Of a DNA stretch of 64,000 nucleotides, positions 38,837 through 54,277 are shown in pieces. The stretch lies in NCBI RefSeq assembly GCF_002879885.1, contig NZ_PNYA01000012.1, positions 141,012 through 205,011 on the forward strand, written 5' to 3'. How positions within the stretch are numbered: the first letter of the stretch is position 1; each line of letters opens with the position of its first letter. A model generated the notes under the pieces. It saw only the letters and a program-made list of their open reading frames with translations, was not told where the DNA came from and did no database searches. The translations under genes and the position numbers were made by a program. This DNA comes from Trinickia dabaoshanensis. GTDB taxonomy: Bacteria > Pseudomonadota > Gammaproteobacteria > Burkholderiales > Burkholderiaceae.

Positions 38837-39398
38837 GCGCCGCGGCGATCGGCATCAGGCCGATCGACAGACGAGCGCTTATGCTAGTTTTTCAGTAGCT
38901 TCTCGATCACGCCGTCGCCCAAGCCGCGACGGCGTTTTCATTCGTGGGTTCATTCGGAGGTGAGAGCAGGATAGGGGGGGCGGGAGCACGCGGGTCGGCC
39001 CGAGTTGCGGCGCATATCGGCAGGTGTAGGATCGTCTTCGTGCCCGTCGGCAAGCCGCGCACGCGGCTATCTTCCTCCGCGTCGAGGCGACTTCCGATTG
39101 TGGGGAAGGGGCATTTCCGGCTATAATCGAAAAGTTTGCACTATCCAACCCGCACCCTAGCGCCTACCTCTTCCATCCCGTTCATCCGCCGCGCGCCGTC
39201 ATCGCGAGCGAGTGCCGCCGAGCCCGTCCGGTCAACGGATCGAAGCCTCGAGCCTCGTTCAAGTCGTCGCAGCAGCGTGCGAGTTCGTGCCACGCCGCCT
39301 GCTTTCGCCGAGTCGAAAGCGAGCGCGACGATTGCCACGAACGTTCGCGTGGTCGGATAAACAGGTCGGCACCAGGGTGTTCCTGAAGGAGCTTCCCC
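38837..39398. other. Intergenic region with carA promoter and long leader
   Basis: No gene is supported here. The promoter at 39098-39127 would give a leader of about 265 nt before carA. A short rightward frame starting at 39136 has no recognisable product. Confidence 0.5.
39098..39127 (+). promoter_or_regulatory. Candidate carA promoter
   Basis: TTGTGG (39098-39103) and a consensus TATAAT (39122-39127) are separated by 18 bp, about 270 bp upstream of the carA start. Confidence 0.6.
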
Positions 39399-40547
39399 GT
39401 GTTGCCGTCTTTTCCTCCCGCTCTGCTTGCACTCGCCGACGGCACGATTTTTCGCGGCTATGCCATCGGCGCGGCTGGTCATACCATCGGCGAAGTCGTG
39501 TTCAATACCGCGATCACCGGTTACCAAGAGATCCTGACCGATCCGAGCTACGCACGCCAGATCGTCACGCTGACCTACCCCCACATCGGCAACGTCGGCG
39601 TGAATGCCGAGGACGTCGAGTCGACCAAGGTCCACGCGGCCGGCTTGATCGTACGCGATCTGCCTGCGCGCGCGTCGAACTTCCGCATGCAACGTACGCT
39701 CGGCGAGTACTTGCAAGCCGAAAACGTCGTGGCGATCGCCGGCATCGATACGCGCCGTCTCACGCGCATCTTGCGCGACAAGGGCGCGCAAAACGGTTGC
39801 ATCCTGGCCGGCAGCACGGACGAAGCGAAGGCCGTCGAACTGGCTCGCTCGTTCCCGGGCTTGGCGGGCATGGATCTCGCCAAAGTCGTCAGCACGGCTA
39901 AGCCGTACGAGTGGACGCAGACGGAGTGGCGTTTGGGTTCGGGCTTCGGCGCGCAACGCACGCCGAAATACCGCGTCGTCGCGTTCGACTACGGCGTCAA
40001 ATACAACATCTTGCGCATGCTGGCCGAGCGCGGCTGCCATGTCACGGTGCTGCCGGCCCAAGCGAGCGCGGCCGAAGCACTCGCGCTCAATCCCGATGGC
40101 GTATTCCTCTCGAACGGCCCGGGCGATCCCGAGCCTTGCGACTACGCGATCGCGGCAACCAAGGAATTCATCGAGCGCGGTATTCCCACGTTCGGCATTT
40201 GCCTGGGGCACCAGATCATGGGCCTCGCGGTCGGCGCGAAGACGGTCAAGATGAAGACGGGTCACCACGGCGCGAATCACCCGGTCAAGGATCTGGCCGA
40301 CGGCCGCGTCGTCATCACGTCGCAAAACCACGGGTTCGCCGTCGACGCGAGCACGCTGCCCGCGAACGCGCGCGTCACGCACATCTCGCTTTTCGACGGC
40401 ACGCTGCAAGGCTTCGAGCTGACGGACAAGCCGGCGTTCTGCTTCCAGGGCCACCCCGAAGCGTCGCCGGGGCCGCACGATATCGGCTACCTGTTCGATC
40501 GGTTCACGGCGCTGATGGACGCCAAGCGCGGCAACGCGGCCGCGTGA
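39399..40547 (+). CDS. carA: Carbamoyl-phosphate synthase small subunit
   Basis: This 382-residue glutaminase subunit hydrolyses glutamine and channels ammonia to CarB for carbamoyl phosphate, the precursor of arginine and pyrimidines. The N-terminal CPSase domain begins [17 protein letters not shown]. The class-I amidotransferase domain has the nucleophilic Cys in [11 protein letters not shown] and the His/Glu pair in [11 protein letters not shown]. The start is a GTG preceded by GAAGGAG at 39385-39391. CarB follows after 84 bases on the same strand, and the long upstream leader may carry pyrimidine or arginine regulation. Confidence 0.97.
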   Translation: MLPSFPPALLALADGTIFRGYAIGAAGHTIGEVVFNTAITGYQEILTDPSYARQIVTLTYPHIGNVGVNAEDVESTKVHAAGLIVRDLPARASNFRMQRTLGEYLQAENVVAIAGIDTRRLTRILRDKGAQNGCILAGSTDEAKAVELARSFPGLAGMDLAKVVSTAKPYEWTQTEWRLGSGFGAQRTPKYRVVAFDYGVKYNILRMLAERGCHVTVLPAQASAAEALALNPDGVFLSNGPGDPEPCDYAIAATKEFIERGIPTFGICLGHQIMGLAVGAKTVKMKTGHHGANHPVKDLADGRVVITSQNHGFAVDASTLPANARVTHISLFDGTLQGFELTDKPAFCFQGHPEASPGPHDIGYLFDRFTALMDAKRGNAAA

Positions 40548-40631
40548 TTCCAAAGCGCCGCGGCGCGCGCGACGCGCCGCCGCCCGCCCATCGAAGACAT
40601 CAGAAAGACGAAAGACATTAGCGAGAGCGTT

Positions 40632-43886
<3,255 letters not shown>

Positions 43887-43935
43887 TCGTTCGATTACAC
43901 CATCCAAGCTGGGGTCGCATCACAACCCCACCATG

Positions 43936-43994
43936 CCGCGGTTAAGCGGCGTCCTGTCGAAGTCGTTCATAAGGCGGGATGCACTTAACCGCGG
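43936..43994 (+). terminator. Terminator between carB and greA
   Basis: 11-bp arms (43936-43946 with 43984-43994) are perfectly complementary across a 37-nt loop and are followed by a T7 run after TGC. The long loop also permits read-through control. Confidence 0.65.
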
Positions 43995-44032
43995 TGCTTT
44001 TTTATTGCCGTTTTTTGTTTACTGATCTGTCT

Positions 44033-44509
44033 ATGAGCACGATTCCCTTGACGAAGCGGGGCGCCGATCAACTGCGCGACGAACTCCAGCGCTTGAAGTC
44101 CGTTGAGCGCCCGTCCGTCATCAATTCGATCGCCGAAGCGCGGGCGCAGGGCGATTTGTCGGAAAACGCCGAATACGATGCCGCGAAGGAAAAACAGGGC
44201 TTCATCGAAGGGCGCATTGCCGAAATCGAATCGAAGCTGGCCGCCGCGCAAGTGATCGATCCGTCCGCGCTCGACGCGGAAGGCCGCGTGGTTTTCGCGG
44301 CGACGGTCGAACTCGAAGACCTCGACTCGGGTAAGAAGGTGACGTATCAGATCGTCGGCGACGACGAAGCCGACCTCGACCATGGCCTCATTTCCGTCAG
44401 CTCGCCGATCGCGCGCGCGTTGATCGGCAAGTTCGAAGGCGACGTGGCCGCGGTGCAAGCGCCCGGTGGCGTACGCGAGTACGAAATCATCTCCGTGCGG
44501 TACGTCTAA
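44033..44509 (+). CDS. greA: Transcription elongation factor GreA
   Basis: This 158-residue factor rescues backtracked RNA polymerase by stimulating transcript cleavage. The N-terminal coiled coil (residues about 1-75) shows [18 protein letters not shown] and the tip [15 protein letters not shown] with the catalytic acidic residues. The C-terminal FKBP-like domain ends with the [13 protein letters not shown] strand. The ATG at 44033 gives the standard family length; the frame upstream is not similar. The downstream DUF4149 gene begins 18 bases after the stop. Confidence 0.96.
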   Translation: MSTIPLTKRGADQLRDELQRLKSVERPSVINSIAEARAQGDLSENAEYDAAKEKQGFIEGRIAEIESKLAAAQVIDPSALDAEGRVVFAATVELEDLDSGKKVTYQIVGDDEADLDHGLISVSSPIARALIGKFEGDVAAVQAPGGVREYEIISVRYV

Positions 44510-44527
44510 CGGTCGAGATCGCGTCCC

Positions 44528-45019
44528 GTGTCTCCCGTTCCCCATCGCGTATTTCGGCTGCTCGTCCTGATTTGGGTGGGCAGCGCGCTGACGATCGGTT
44601 ATCTCGTCGCGCCCACGCTGTTTGCGACGCTCGAACGCTCGGTAGCCGGCGATGTCGCGGCGCGTTTGTTTCGGTTCGAGGCGTTCATCGGGGTGGCATG
44701 CGGCATATTGTCGCTAACACTCTGCAACGTGTTGGTGCGGCGCGGTGCTTCCGACTATCGCAAGCTGCGATGGCTCGTCGTCGGCATGCTGCTGTGCGTG
44801 CTGATCGGCTATTTCGGATTGCAGCCGTTCATGGATGCCCTGCGAGTGCAGGCGCGCGCGGCGGGGATCGACCTTGCGAATTCGGTGTACGCGGCGCGCT
44901 TCGGGATGCTGCATGGTATTTCGACGCTGTTTTACGTCGTCGAAACGCTGCTCGGCCTAGCGTTGATGTGGCTCTTGCCGGCGGGCGTCGCCCCTGTGCC
45001 GGGAACGAGGCCGGCTTGA
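44528..45019 (+). CDS. DUF4149 membrane protein
   Basis: This 163-residue inner-membrane protein has four hydrophobic segments (about residues 9-30, 52-70, 80-98 and 130-152). Family landmarks are the N-terminal LVLIWVGSALTIGYLVAPTLF and GMLHGISTLFYVVETLLGL near the C-terminus. The start is a GTG 18 bases after greA. The gene commonly lies between greA and yhbY in Burkholderiaceae, but its function is not known. It converges on yhbY. Confidence 0.85.
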   Translation: MSPVPHRVFRLLVLIWVGSALTIGYLVAPTLFATLERSVAGDVAARLFRFEAFIGVACGILSLTLCNVLVRRGASDYRKLRWLVVGMLLCVLIGYFGLQPFMDALRVQARAAGIDLANSVYAARFGMLHGISTLFYVVETLLGLALMWLLPAGVAPVPGTRPA

Positions 45020-45065
45020 CCGGCCCCTGAGCGCCCATGAGCGCCGCGTATAGGCGGCGCTTGGC

Positions 45066-45614
45066 TTACTTCGACGTTTGGTGCTGGCGCTTCGCGCTCG
45101 TTTGACGCTTTTTCGCGCGCTTGACGGAGCCGCCCGCGGTCACGCGCTCGTTGCCGAGCACGCGTACTTTTTGCGGCTTCGGACGCCGGATCGTGTCGGT
45201 GGGGGATTGCTTGACGACCTTGACGACGCGCGGTGCGGCGCCGCGCTTGCCCGTATCGGCCGCGGCTTCGCGTGCGGTGGGCATTGCGGTTCGGCTCTTT
45301 GCGCCGCCGCTCTTGCGCGCGGGGGCCGGTGCTTGGTCCGCCTCCGGTTTCCAGATCACGAGCAGCTTACCGATGTGCTGGATCGGCGCGGCGTCCAGTT
45401 GGTCGCAGATGGCGTCGTAAATGGCGATGCGCTCGTCGCGTTCGTCGCCGAACACGCGAATCTTGATGAGCTCGTGTGCCGCGAGGTGGACCTTGATTTC
45501 GGCCAGCACGGCGTCGGTCAGCCCTTCGGCCCCGATCAGGACGACCGGTTTGAGCGCATGGGCTTGGGAGCGCAAGTCGGCGCGCTGGGCAGGGGAGACT
45601 TTGAGGGCAGGCAT
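45066..45614 (-). CDS. yhbY: YhbY-type ribosome-associated RNA-binding protein with basic tail
   Basis: This is a 182-residue protein. The first ~97 residues form the CRS1/YhbY domain: LRSQAHALKPVVLIGAEGLT with the GxxG-like loop, then HELIKIRVFGDERDER. It binds pre-ribosomal 23S rRNA, as E. coli YhbY does on the large subunit. The remaining ~85 residues are Lys/Arg-rich and disordered (KPQKVRVLGNER, RAKKRQTSAKRQ), an extension absent from the 97-residue E. coli protein. The start ATG is at 45614; the longer upstream frame overlaps the divergent promoter region of rlmE and is rejected. Confidence 0.9.
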   Translation of the reverse strand: MPALKVSPAQRADLRSQAHALKPVVLIGAEGLTDAVLAEIKVHLAAHELIKIRVFGDERDERIAIYDAICDQLDAAPIQHIGKLLVIWKPEADQAPAPARKSGGAKSRTAMPTAREAAADTGKRGAAPRVVKVVKQSPTDTIRRPKPQKVRVLGNERVTAGGSVKRAKKRQTSAKRQHQTSK

Positions 45615-45805
45615 AGGACGGAGAACGACTCGACTAAAATAGGGACGGCCGCGCCATGGACGCGTGGCCGATGCGGCCAAACCGCGGCCGAACCGCGATC
45701 GATCCGAGCGGCCAAGCTCCGGGCCGGCAACACCGGACGGCGCGCCGGCAAAACGCGTATTATCCGCTAAAAGTGCGGCCCGACGTAGTAATAGATTCCT
45801 TTTCG

Positions 45806-46468
45806 ATGGCAAAAAACCGCTTCAATCAATCGTGGTTGCACGATCACATCAACGATCCTTACGTCAAGCTTGCGCAGCGTGAGGGTTATCGCGCGCGCGC
45901 CGCTTACAAGCTCAAGGAAATCGACGAGCAAGACAAGCTCATCCGGCCGGGGCAGGTCATCGTCGATCTCGGCTCGGCGCCCGGGAGCTGGAGCCAGTAC
46001 GTGCGCAACAAGCTGGCACAGGGCGCGAAGCGCGGTGCCGAGCGCGAGGGCGGGATCGACGGCACGATCATCGCTCTCGATATTCTTCCGATGGAACCGG
46101 TCGCCGACGTGCATTTCATCCAAGGCGACTTCCGGGAAGACAGTGTGCTTGCGCAATTGGAAGAAGTTGTCGGCGACCGGCGCGTCGACCTTGTAATTTC
46201 CGACATGGCGCCCAATCTGTCCGGCGTGGCCGTGGCCGATGCGGCGCGGATCGAACATATTTGCGATCTCGCACTCGAATTCTCACAGGCGCATTTGAAG
46301 CCGGAAGGCGCCTTGCTGGTGAAATGTTTTCACGGCAGCGGCTACAGCCAGATCGTGGAGAAGTTCAAGCGTCAGTTCAAGACCGTAGCCGCGCGCAAGC
46401 CCAAGGCGTCGCGGGACAAATCGGCCGAAACGTTCATCTTGGGCAAGTTTTTGAAGCGGCCCGGGTAA
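45806..46468 (+). CDS. rlmE: 23S rRNA 2'-O-methyltransferase RlmE (FtsJ)
   Basis: This 220-residue enzyme methylates U2552 of 23S rRNA, a late step in large-subunit assembly. The RrmJ/FtsJ fold has the SAM site [14 protein letters not shown], the active-site Lys in the N-terminal [13 protein letters not shown], Asp in VISDMAPN, and Lys/Glu at LLVKCFHG and SAETFILG (K-D-K-E set). The ATG at 45806 ([10 protein letters not shown]) is the usual start. It is divergent from yhbY; in many proteobacteria yhbY-rlmE-ftsH occur in this order, as here, with ftsH downstream. Confidence 0.95.
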   Translation: MAKNRFNQSWLHDHINDPYVKLAQREGYRARAAYKLKEIDEQDKLIRPGQVIVDLGSAPGSWSQYVRNKLAQGAKRGAEREGGIDGTIIALDILPMEPVADVHFIQGDFREDSVLAQLEEVVGDRRVDLVISDMAPNLSGVAVADAARIEHICDLALEFSQAHLKPEGALLVKCFHGSGYSQIVEKFKRQFKTVAARKPKASRDKSAETFILGKFLKRPG

Positions 46469-46647
46469 GGGGCCCGATCGGTCGGCCAAGGCCCCGGTCA
46501 TTGCGCTAAAAAATGCCGATGGCCCGCCACGAAACGCTATTTTCACGGTAGCGAAACGTTATGGCAGGGGCTTGCCGACTGGATTAGAATGCTTTCGTGG
46601 TGCCGCAAGGAAAATGTAGGCACCCGTCTATGAGGAAGGAGTGGGCT

Positions 46648-48537
<1,890 letters not shown>

Positions 48538-48556
48538 CGTTGCGCAAATAGAGATG

Positions 48557-48587
48557 ACGGGCCGGTGCGTGCTCCGCACCGGCCCGT
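48557..48587 (+). terminator. Terminator after ftsH
   Basis: A perfect 13-bp stem (48557-48569 with 48575-48587) with a 5-nt loop is followed by TCCTTTTGG. It separates ftsH from folP. Confidence 0.75.
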
Positions 48588-48688
48588 TCCTTTTGGTCCT
48601 TTTGGTCCCTTTGGTTGACGGTTTTCGTGGGTCGCGCATCGCATCGCCTGATCGCTCCTCTTCGCGCCGTTTCTGTTTTCTCCGTCCC

Positions 48689-49591
48689 GTGTCCACTTCA
48701 GATCTCCCGCGTGATGCGCTGCCCGAACCGCTCGTGTGCGGGCGCTTCACACTGCGCTTCGAACGCCCGCTCGTGATGGGCATCCTCAACGTGACGCCCG
48801 ATTCCTTTTCCGACGGCGGGCGCTATATCGTTCGCGACGCCGCCGTGCGGCAAGCCGAGAAAATGCTGGCCGAGGGCGTCGATATCATCGACATCGGCGG
48901 CGAATCGACGCGGCCCGGCGCGCCGCCCGTACCGCTCGATCAAGAGCTCGAGCGCGTCGTCCCCGTCGTCGAAGCGCTCGTAGGCGCCGGCGTCCCGCTC
49001 TCGATCGATACCTACAAGCCCGAAGTCATGCGTGCGGCGCTCGCCGCCGGGGCCGATCTCATCAACGATATCTGGGGCTTTCGCCGTCCCGGTGCGCTCG
49101 AGGCCGTGCGCGACAGCCGTTGCGGCCTATGCGTCATGCATATGCTCGGAGAGCCGCAGACGATGCAGCGCGCCGAGATGGATTATGTGGATGTGGTGGC
49201 CGACGTGCGTGCGTTCCTACAGGCGCGAGTCGAAGCGTTGATGCAAGCCGGGATAGCTCGGGCGCGCATCAGCGTCGACCCGGGGTTCGGGTTCGGTAAA
49301 GCGACGCGCGAGCACAACTACGCGCTGCTTGCCCGCCTGCGCGATACGGCTCCCGGGCCCGCGGCCGGCCAGGCGCCGTTTCCGATTCTGGCGGGCATGT
49401 CGCGCAAGTCCATGCTGGGCGCGGTGACGGGACGCGCGGCGCCGGCCGAGCGCGTGGCGGCCAGCGTGGCGGCGGCCGTGTGCGCGGTTGAGCGCGGCGC
49501 GGCGATCGTGCGCGTGCACGACGTGGCCGAAACCGTCGATGCGCTCAAGGTCTGGGCGGCCGTGCGCGAGGCGCAAGAGCGCGCGCGGTAG
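48689..49591 (+). CDS. folP: Dihydropteroate synthase
   Basis: This 300-residue TIM-barrel enzyme condenses p-aminobenzoate with dihydropterin pyrophosphate in folate synthesis and is the sulfonamide target. Motifs are MGILNVTPDSFSDGG, IIDIGGESTRPGAPPV, LINDIWGF, ISVDPGFGFGKATREHN and LAGMSRKSMLG. The start is taken as GTG 48689, giving the normal length; the frame is open further upstream through the terminator hairpin, which argues against an earlier start. glmM follows after 59 bases, the conserved ftsH-folP-glmM order. Confidence 0.95.
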   Translation: MSTSDLPRDALPEPLVCGRFTLRFERPLVMGILNVTPDSFSDGGRYIVRDAAVRQAEKMLAEGVDIIDIGGESTRPGAPPVPLDQELERVVPVVEALVGAGVPLSIDTYKPEVMRAALAAGADLINDIWGFRRPGALEAVRDSRCGLCVMHMLGEPQTMQRAEMDYVDVVADVRAFLQARVEALMQAGIARARISVDPGFGFGKATREHNYALLARLRDTAPGPAAGQAPFPILAGMSRKSMLGAVTGRAAPAERVAASVAAAVCAVERGAAIVRVHDVAETVDALKVWAAVREAQERAR

Positions 49592-49650
49592 GGCGACGCG
49601 CGAGTGCGCGGCCAATCATTCAATACGTTTGAAAGCGGGGGAAGTGGACA

Positions 49651-51009
49651 ATGGCACGTCGTTATTTCGGTACGGACGGTATTCGGGGCAAAGTCGGCGA
49701 GAGCCCGATCACGCCTGATTTCGTGCTCCGGCTCGGGTATGCGGCCGGCAAGGTATTGGCGCAGGCAGATCGGTGGTCGAAAGCCGGCTCGCGGCCGACC
49801 GTCTTGATCGGCAAGGACACGCGCGTCTCGGGTTATATGCTCGAAGCCGCGCTCGAATCGGGTTTTTCTGCAGCCGGTGTGGATGTCATGCTGGCAGGGC
49901 CCATGCCCACGCCCGGTGTCGCGTATCTAACGCGCGCGCTGCGCCTGGCGGCGGGCGTCGTCATCAGCGCTTCGCACAATCCCTACTACGACAACGGCAT
50001 CAAGTTCTTCAGCGCCGACGGCAATAAGCTGCCGGACGAAGTCGAATTGCAGATCGAAGCGCAGCTCGAACAGCCGCTGGCCTGCGCGGCCTCGGAGCAA
50101 CTGGGCAAGGCGCGCCGGCTCGACGACGCGGCGGGGCGCTACATCGAATTCTGTAAAAGCACGTTCCCCGCGGCATTCGACTTGCACGGGCTGAAGCTCG
50201 TCGTGGATTGCGCGCATGGCGCCGCCTATGACATTGCGCCGCACGTATTCCACGAATTGGGCGCCGATATCGTGCCGATCGGCGTCGCGCCGAACGGTTT
50301 CAACATCAACGACGGCGTGGGTGCGACGGCGCCCGATGCGCTGATCCGCTCGGTGCGAGCGAACCGTGCCGACCTCGGGATCGCGCTCGACGGCGACGCC
50401 GACCGCTTGCAGATCGTCGATTCGTCGGGCCGTCTTTTCAACGGCGACGAGCTGCTGTATGTGCTCGTCAAAGATCGCATGTCCACCGATGGCAAGGTGC
50501 CGGGCGCGGTCGGCACGTTGATGACGAACATGGCCGTCGAAGTGGCGCTTGCCCGCGAGGGTGTCCCGTTCGTGCGTGCGGCCGTCGGCGATCGCTATGT
50601 GCTCGAGCAATTGCGCGAGCGGGGCTGGCAACTGGGCGCCGAAGGTTCGGGCCACATCTTGTCGCTCGATCGGCATACCACGGGCGACGGGATCGTGTCG
50701 GCGTTGCTCGTGCTCGCCGCGATCAAGCGCAGCGGCCGCACGCTCGCCGAACTGCTCGAAGGCGTTACGCTGTTCCCGCAAAAGCTCATCAACGTGCGGA
50801 TGCGCGCGGGCGCCGATTGGAAGAGCAGCGCCGCGATCAAGGAGGCCGTGGCCGATGCCGAGCGTGCGCTCGACGGCAGCGGCCGGGTGCTGATCCGTGC
50901 CTCGGGCACCGAGCCCGTGCTGCGCGTGATGGTGGAAGCGAGTCAACATGACGCAGCCGTGCGCCATGCGCAAGAGATCGCCAGGGTCGTCGAACAAGCC
51001 ACGTCCTGA
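49651..51009 (+). CDS. glmM: Phosphoglucosamine mutase
   Basis: This 452-residue enzyme converts glucosamine-6-phosphate to glucosamine-1-phosphate for UDP-GlcNAc, hence peptidoglycan and LPS. It has the N-terminal [11 protein letters not shown], the phosphoserine loop [14 protein letters not shown] (Ser near residue 108), the metal loop DGDADR and the sugar-binding loop around GAEGSGHI. The C-terminal phosphate site is in [13 protein letters not shown]. The ATG start is preceded by a purine-rich GGGGGAAGTGG. It ends at a clear terminator before the phosphate regulon. Confidence 0.96.
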   Translation: MARRYFGTDGIRGKVGESPITPDFVLRLGYAAGKVLAQADRWSKAGSRPTVLIGKDTRVSGYMLEAALESGFSAAGVDVMLAGPMPTPGVAYLTRALRLAAGVVISASHNPYYDNGIKFFSADGNKLPDEVELQIEAQLEQPLACAASEQLGKARRLDDAAGRYIEFCKSTFPAAFDLHGLKLVVDCAHGAAYDIAPHVFHELGADIVPIGVAPNGFNINDGVGATAPDALIRSVRANRADLGIALDGDADRLQIVDSSGRLFNGDELLYVLVKDRMSTDGKVPGAVGTLMTNMAVEVALAREGVPFVRAAVGDRYVLEQLRERGWQLGAEGSGHILSLDRHTTGDGIVSALLVLAAIKRSGRTLAELLEGVTLFPQKLINVRMRAGADWKSSAAIKEAVADAERALDGSGRVLIRASGTEPVLRVMVEASQHDAAVRHAQEIARVVEQATS

Positions 51010-51020
51010 TCGATTCGTAC

Positions 51021-51050
51021 AGAAAAGCGCTGCAGCCGCGGCGCTTTTCT
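51021..51050 (+). terminator. Terminator after glmM
   Basis: A perfect 10-bp stem (51021-51030 with 51041-51050) whose 3' arm contains TTTT lies 11 bp after the glmM stop. Confidence 0.75.
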
Positions 51051-51155
51051 CCTACGCTAGTTTCACCGGCGCGAGGGGCGCCGTGCTCTTATCTTCCCCT
51101 AATTCCTCACATTTAATGCTAATTTCATGACGAATCCTTTCATTCGGTAAGGATG

Positions 51156-51194
51156 CTGTCACTTTACCTTCATCGACAGTCATATTACTGTCAC
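51156..51194 (+). promoter_or_regulatory. Tandem Pho boxes upstream of pstS
   Basis: Four CTGTCAT-like half-sites start at 51156, 51167, 51177 and 51188 (spacing 11, 10, 11), forming two Pho boxes. A TAATCT hexamer at 51205-51210, 10 bp downstream, fits the -10 of a PhoB-activated promoter. Confidence 0.75.
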
Positions 51195-51256
51195 AGTTAC
51201 GACCTAATCTTCGCGGTGTCGCGTTTTCCACGACCACACCACTAGGGGTTAAATTC

Positions 51257-52288
51257 ATGAAATTGATGCAAACCGCGTTCGCTGGCCTGGCCGGCGTGCT
51301 CTTCGCCGTTTCCGCGCAAGCCGCTGACATCACCGGCGCGGGCAGCACGTTCGCCGCTCCGCTCTACACGAAATGGGCGGACTCGTACGTCAAGTCGGGC
51401 GGCGGCAAGGTGAACTATCAAGGCATCGGTTCCGCTGGCGGCATCAAGCAAATCGAAGCGAAGACGGTCGATTTCGCCGGCTCGGACATGCCGCTGAAGG
51501 ACGACGAACTTGCGAAGCAAGGTCTTTTCCAATTCCCGACGGTGGTCGGCGGCGTGGTGCCGGCGGTGAACCTGCCTGGCGTGAAGGCCGGCGAGTTGAC
51601 GCTGTCGGGCGAAGTGCTGGCCAACATTTACCTGAACAAGATCACGAAGTGGAACGACCCGGCCATCGCCAAGCTGAACCCGGGCGTGAAGCTGCCGGAC
51701 ACGGCTATCGCCGTGGTGCGCCGCGCCGACGGTTCGGGCACGACGTTCATTTGGTCGGACTACCTCTCGAAGGTCAGCCCCGAGTGGAAGTCGAAGATCG
51801 GCGAAGGCACGACGGTGAATTGGCCGACGGGTACGGGCGGCAAGGGTAACGACGGCGTTGCCGCATTCATCCAACGTCTGCCGGGCGCGATCGGTTATGT
51901 CGAGTGGGCCTACGTGAAGCAAAACCACATGGTCTACACGAAGATGGTGAACCACGACGGTAAGGTCGTGACGCCGGATACGGCGACGTTCGCGGCCGCC
52001 GCTAAGGGTGCCGAGTGGAGCAAGTCGTTCTACCAGATCCTGACGGACGAGCCGGGCGCCACCGCATGGCCGATCGTCGGCGCGACGTTCGTGCTCGTGC
52101 ACAAGACGCAAGAAAAGCCGGCGGAAGGCGCGGAAACGCTGAAGTTCTTCGGCTGGGGCTTCAAGAACGGTTCCGACGCCGTGTCGTCGCTCGATTACAT
52201 CCCACTGCCGGCATCGGTGACGGCTGAAATCGAGAAGCAATGGAAAGCGAATGTGAAGGATGCTTCGGGCAAGTCGGTTGCTGAATAA
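51257..52288 (+). CDS. pstS: Phosphate-binding periplasmic protein PstS
   Basis: This 343-residue solute-binding protein has a cleavable signal peptide (residues 1-23, cut after VSAQA). It binds inorganic phosphate in the periplasm and delivers it to PstCA. Conserved phosphate-contact segments are [32 protein letters not shown] and [18 protein letters not shown]. The length matches E. coli PstS (346). It is the first gene of the phosphate operon and lies behind tandem Pho boxes. A hairpin between it and pstC may keep its transcript in excess. Confidence 0.97.
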   Translation: MKLMQTAFAGLAGVLFAVSAQAADITGAGSTFAAPLYTKWADSYVKSGGGKVNYQGIGSAGGIKQIEAKTVDFAGSDMPLKDDELAKQGLFQFPTVVGGVVPAVNLPGVKAGELTLSGEVLANIYLNKITKWNDPAIAKLNPGVKLPDTAIAVVRRADGSGTTFIWSDYLSKVSPEWKSKIGEGTTVNWPTGTGGKGNDGVAAFIQRLPGAIGYVEWAYVKQNHMVYTKMVNHDGKVVTPDTATFAAAAKGAEWSKSFYQILTDEPGATAWPIVGATFVLVHKTQEKPAEGAETLKFFGWGFKNGSDAVSSLDYIPLPASVTAEIEKQWKANVKDASGKSVAE

Positions 52289-52306
52289 GCGCCGTAGGTA
52301 GCAACG

Positions 52307-52334
52307 GCCCGGCAAGGCGAGTGCCTTGCCGGGC
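52307..52334 (+). terminator. Attenuator-like hairpin between pstS and pstC
   Basis: A perfect 12-bp stem (52307-52318 with 52323-52334, GAGT loop) has no T tract. It could protect the pstS 3' end or reduce read-through into pstC, explaining high PstS levels. Confidence 0.6.
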
Positions 52335-52385
52335 ATCGCCATCGCTTGCGCCCATCCCGGGCGCTGCACTCGTAAACGGGTTCAC

Positions 52386-53369
52386 ATGTCCGACACTCGA
52401 CTCATGTCGACGGCCCCCGCCGAACACGCGCAACGCGCGCCGAGCCAACTCGGCGACCTGATCTTCGGCAATCTCGCGCGCCTCGCAGCGATCATTACTT
52501 TGCTGCTGCTCGGCGGCATCATCGTGTCGCTGGTGGTCGAATCGCTGCCGTCGATTCAAAAATTCGGGCTTCACTTTCTTTGGGCTAGCGATTGGGATCC
52601 ACCCAACGATAGCTACGGCGCGCTCGTGCCCGTGTACGGCACGCTGGCGACGTCCCTCATCGCACTCATCATCGCGGTGCCCGTGAGCTTCGGCATCGCG
52701 CTCTTTCTCACCGAGCTGTCCCCGATCTGGCTGCGCCGGCCCCTCGGCATCGCCATCGAGCTGCTGGCCGCGATTCCGTCGATCGTATTCGGCATGTGGG
52801 GCCTGCTCGTGTTTTCGCCGATCTTCGCCACCTACTTCGAGCAGCCGATCGGCAACGTTCTCGGGTCCATGCCGATCATCGGTGCGCTGTTCCAAGGGCC
52901 GCCGATCGGCATCGGCATCCTGTGCGCCGGCGTGATCCTCGCGATCATGATCATCCCGTACATCGCCTCGGTCATGCGCGACGTGTTCGAAGTTACGCCC
53001 GTCCTGCTCAAGGAATCGGCGTACGGCATCGGCTGCACGACGTGGGAAGTCATGTGGAAGATCGTGCTGCCCTTCACGAAGAGCGGCGTCATCGGCGGTG
53101 TCATGCTCGGCCTGGGTCGCGCGCTCGGCGAGACGATGGCCGTGACGTTCGTGATCGGCAACACCAACTTGCTCAGCAACATCTCGCTGTTCTCGCCGGG
53201 CAACAGCATTACCTCGGCGCTCGCCAACGAGTTCGCCGAAGCGGGCCCCGGGCTGCACACCGCGGCGTTGATGGAACTCGGTTTGATTCTGTTCGTGATC
53301 ACGTTCATCGTGCTCGCCATCTCGAAGATCATGCTGCTTCGCCTCGAAAGGGCGGAGGGGGCGAAATGA
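52386..53369 (+). CDS. pstC: Phosphate ABC transporter permease PstC
   Basis: This 327-residue inner-membrane permease has about six transmembrane helices. The ATPase-contact (EAA) loop lies in [20 protein letters not shown], followed by [17 protein letters not shown], the Pst permease signature. It pairs with PstA to move phosphate. The ATG at 52386 (MSDTRLMST) is preferred over a start 20 codons upstream in the hairpin region. Its stop TGA overlaps the pstA ATG (ATGA at 53366-53369), so the two are translationally coupled. Confidence 0.96.
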   Translation: MSDTRLMSTAPAEHAQRAPSQLGDLIFGNLARLAAIITLLLLGGIIVSLVVESLPSIQKFGLHFLWASDWDPPNDSYGALVPVYGTLATSLIALIIAVPVSFGIALFLTELSPIWLRRPLGIAIELLAAIPSIVFGMWGLLVFSPIFATYFEQPIGNVLGSMPIIGALFQGPPIGIGILCAGVILAIMIIPYIASVMRDVFEVTPVLLKESAYGIGCTTWEVMWKIVLPFTKSGVIGGVMLGLGRALGETMAVTFVIGNTNLLSNISLFSPGNSITSALANEFAEAGPGLHTAALMELGLILFVITFIVLAISKIMLLRLERAEGAK

Positions 53370-54262
53370 GCGGTCCTTCGATGCAAATCCCCGGTTCGGC
53401 GAGCCCCGAGGCGTTCGCCGCGACGCGCGACCGCTTGCAGCGCCGGCGTCGCGTGGTCAACGCGATCGCGCTGACGATGTCGCTCGCCGCGATGGCATTC
53501 GGGCTGCTGTGGCTCGTCTGGATTCTTTATACGACGCTCAGCCTTGGTGTGGGTGGTCTATCGGCGTCGCTGTTCACGCAATCGACGCCGCCCCCGAACA
53601 CCGACGGCGGCGGTCTCGCCAACGCGATCGTCGGTACGCTGATGCTGGTGGGCGCGGCGACGGTCGTCGGCACGCCGATCGGCGTGCTGGCCGGCGTCTA
53701 CTTGGCCGAGTACGGCCACAAGGGCTGGCTCGCCAGCGTCACGCGCTTCATCAACGACATTTTGCTGTCGGCGCCGTCGATCGTCGTGGGCCTTTTTGTC
53801 TATGCGATCATCGTCGAAAAGATGGGCCATTTTTCGGGCTGGGCCGGCGTCGTGTCGCTTGCGCTGTTGCAGATTCCGATCGTGATCCGCACGACGGAGA
53901 ACATGCTCAAGCTCGTCCCCAATGCGCTGCGCGAAGCGGCTTTCGCGCTCGGCGTACCGAAGTGGAAGATGGTGCTGTCGATCACGCTGAAGGCATCGAT
54001 CGCCGGGGTGGTGACGGGTGTGTTGCTTGCCATCGCGCGTATCGCGGGCGAAACGGCGCCGCTGCTGTTCACGGCTTTGTCGAACCAGTTCTTCTCGGTC
54101 GACATGAACCAGCCGCTCGCGAATTTGCCCGTCACGATTTACAAGTTCGCAATGAGTCCGTTCCCGCAGTGGCAATCGCTCGCGTGGGCCGGTGTGTTCC
54201 TGATTACCCTCGGCGTGCTCGGATTGAATATCCTCGCGCGTGCGATGTTCGGCAAGAAATAA
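53366..54262 (+). CDS. pstA: Phosphate ABC transporter permease PstA
   Basis: This 298-residue partner of PstC has about six transmembrane helices and the EAA loop [20 protein letters not shown], then [13 protein letters not shown]. The frame is open far upstream over pstC, but the start is the ATG overlapping the pstC stop. pstB follows 15 bases after the stop. It completes the membrane channel of the high-affinity phosphate importer. Confidence 0.96.
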   Translation: MSGPSMQIPGSASPEAFAATRDRLQRRRRVVNAIALTMSLAAMAFGLLWLVWILYTTLSLGVGGLSASLFTQSTPPPNTDGGGLANAIVGTLMLVGAATVVGTPIGVLAGVYLAEYGHKGWLASVTRFINDILLSAPSIVVGLFVYAIIVEKMGHFSGWAGVVSLALLQIPIVIRTTENMLKLVPNALREAAFALGVPKWKMVLSITLKASIAGVVTGVLLAIARIAGETAPLLFTALSNQFFSVDMNQPLANLPVTIYKFAMSPFPQWQSLAWAGVFLITLGVLGLNILARAMFGKK

Positions 54263-54277
54263 GCCACGGAGCGTTTT

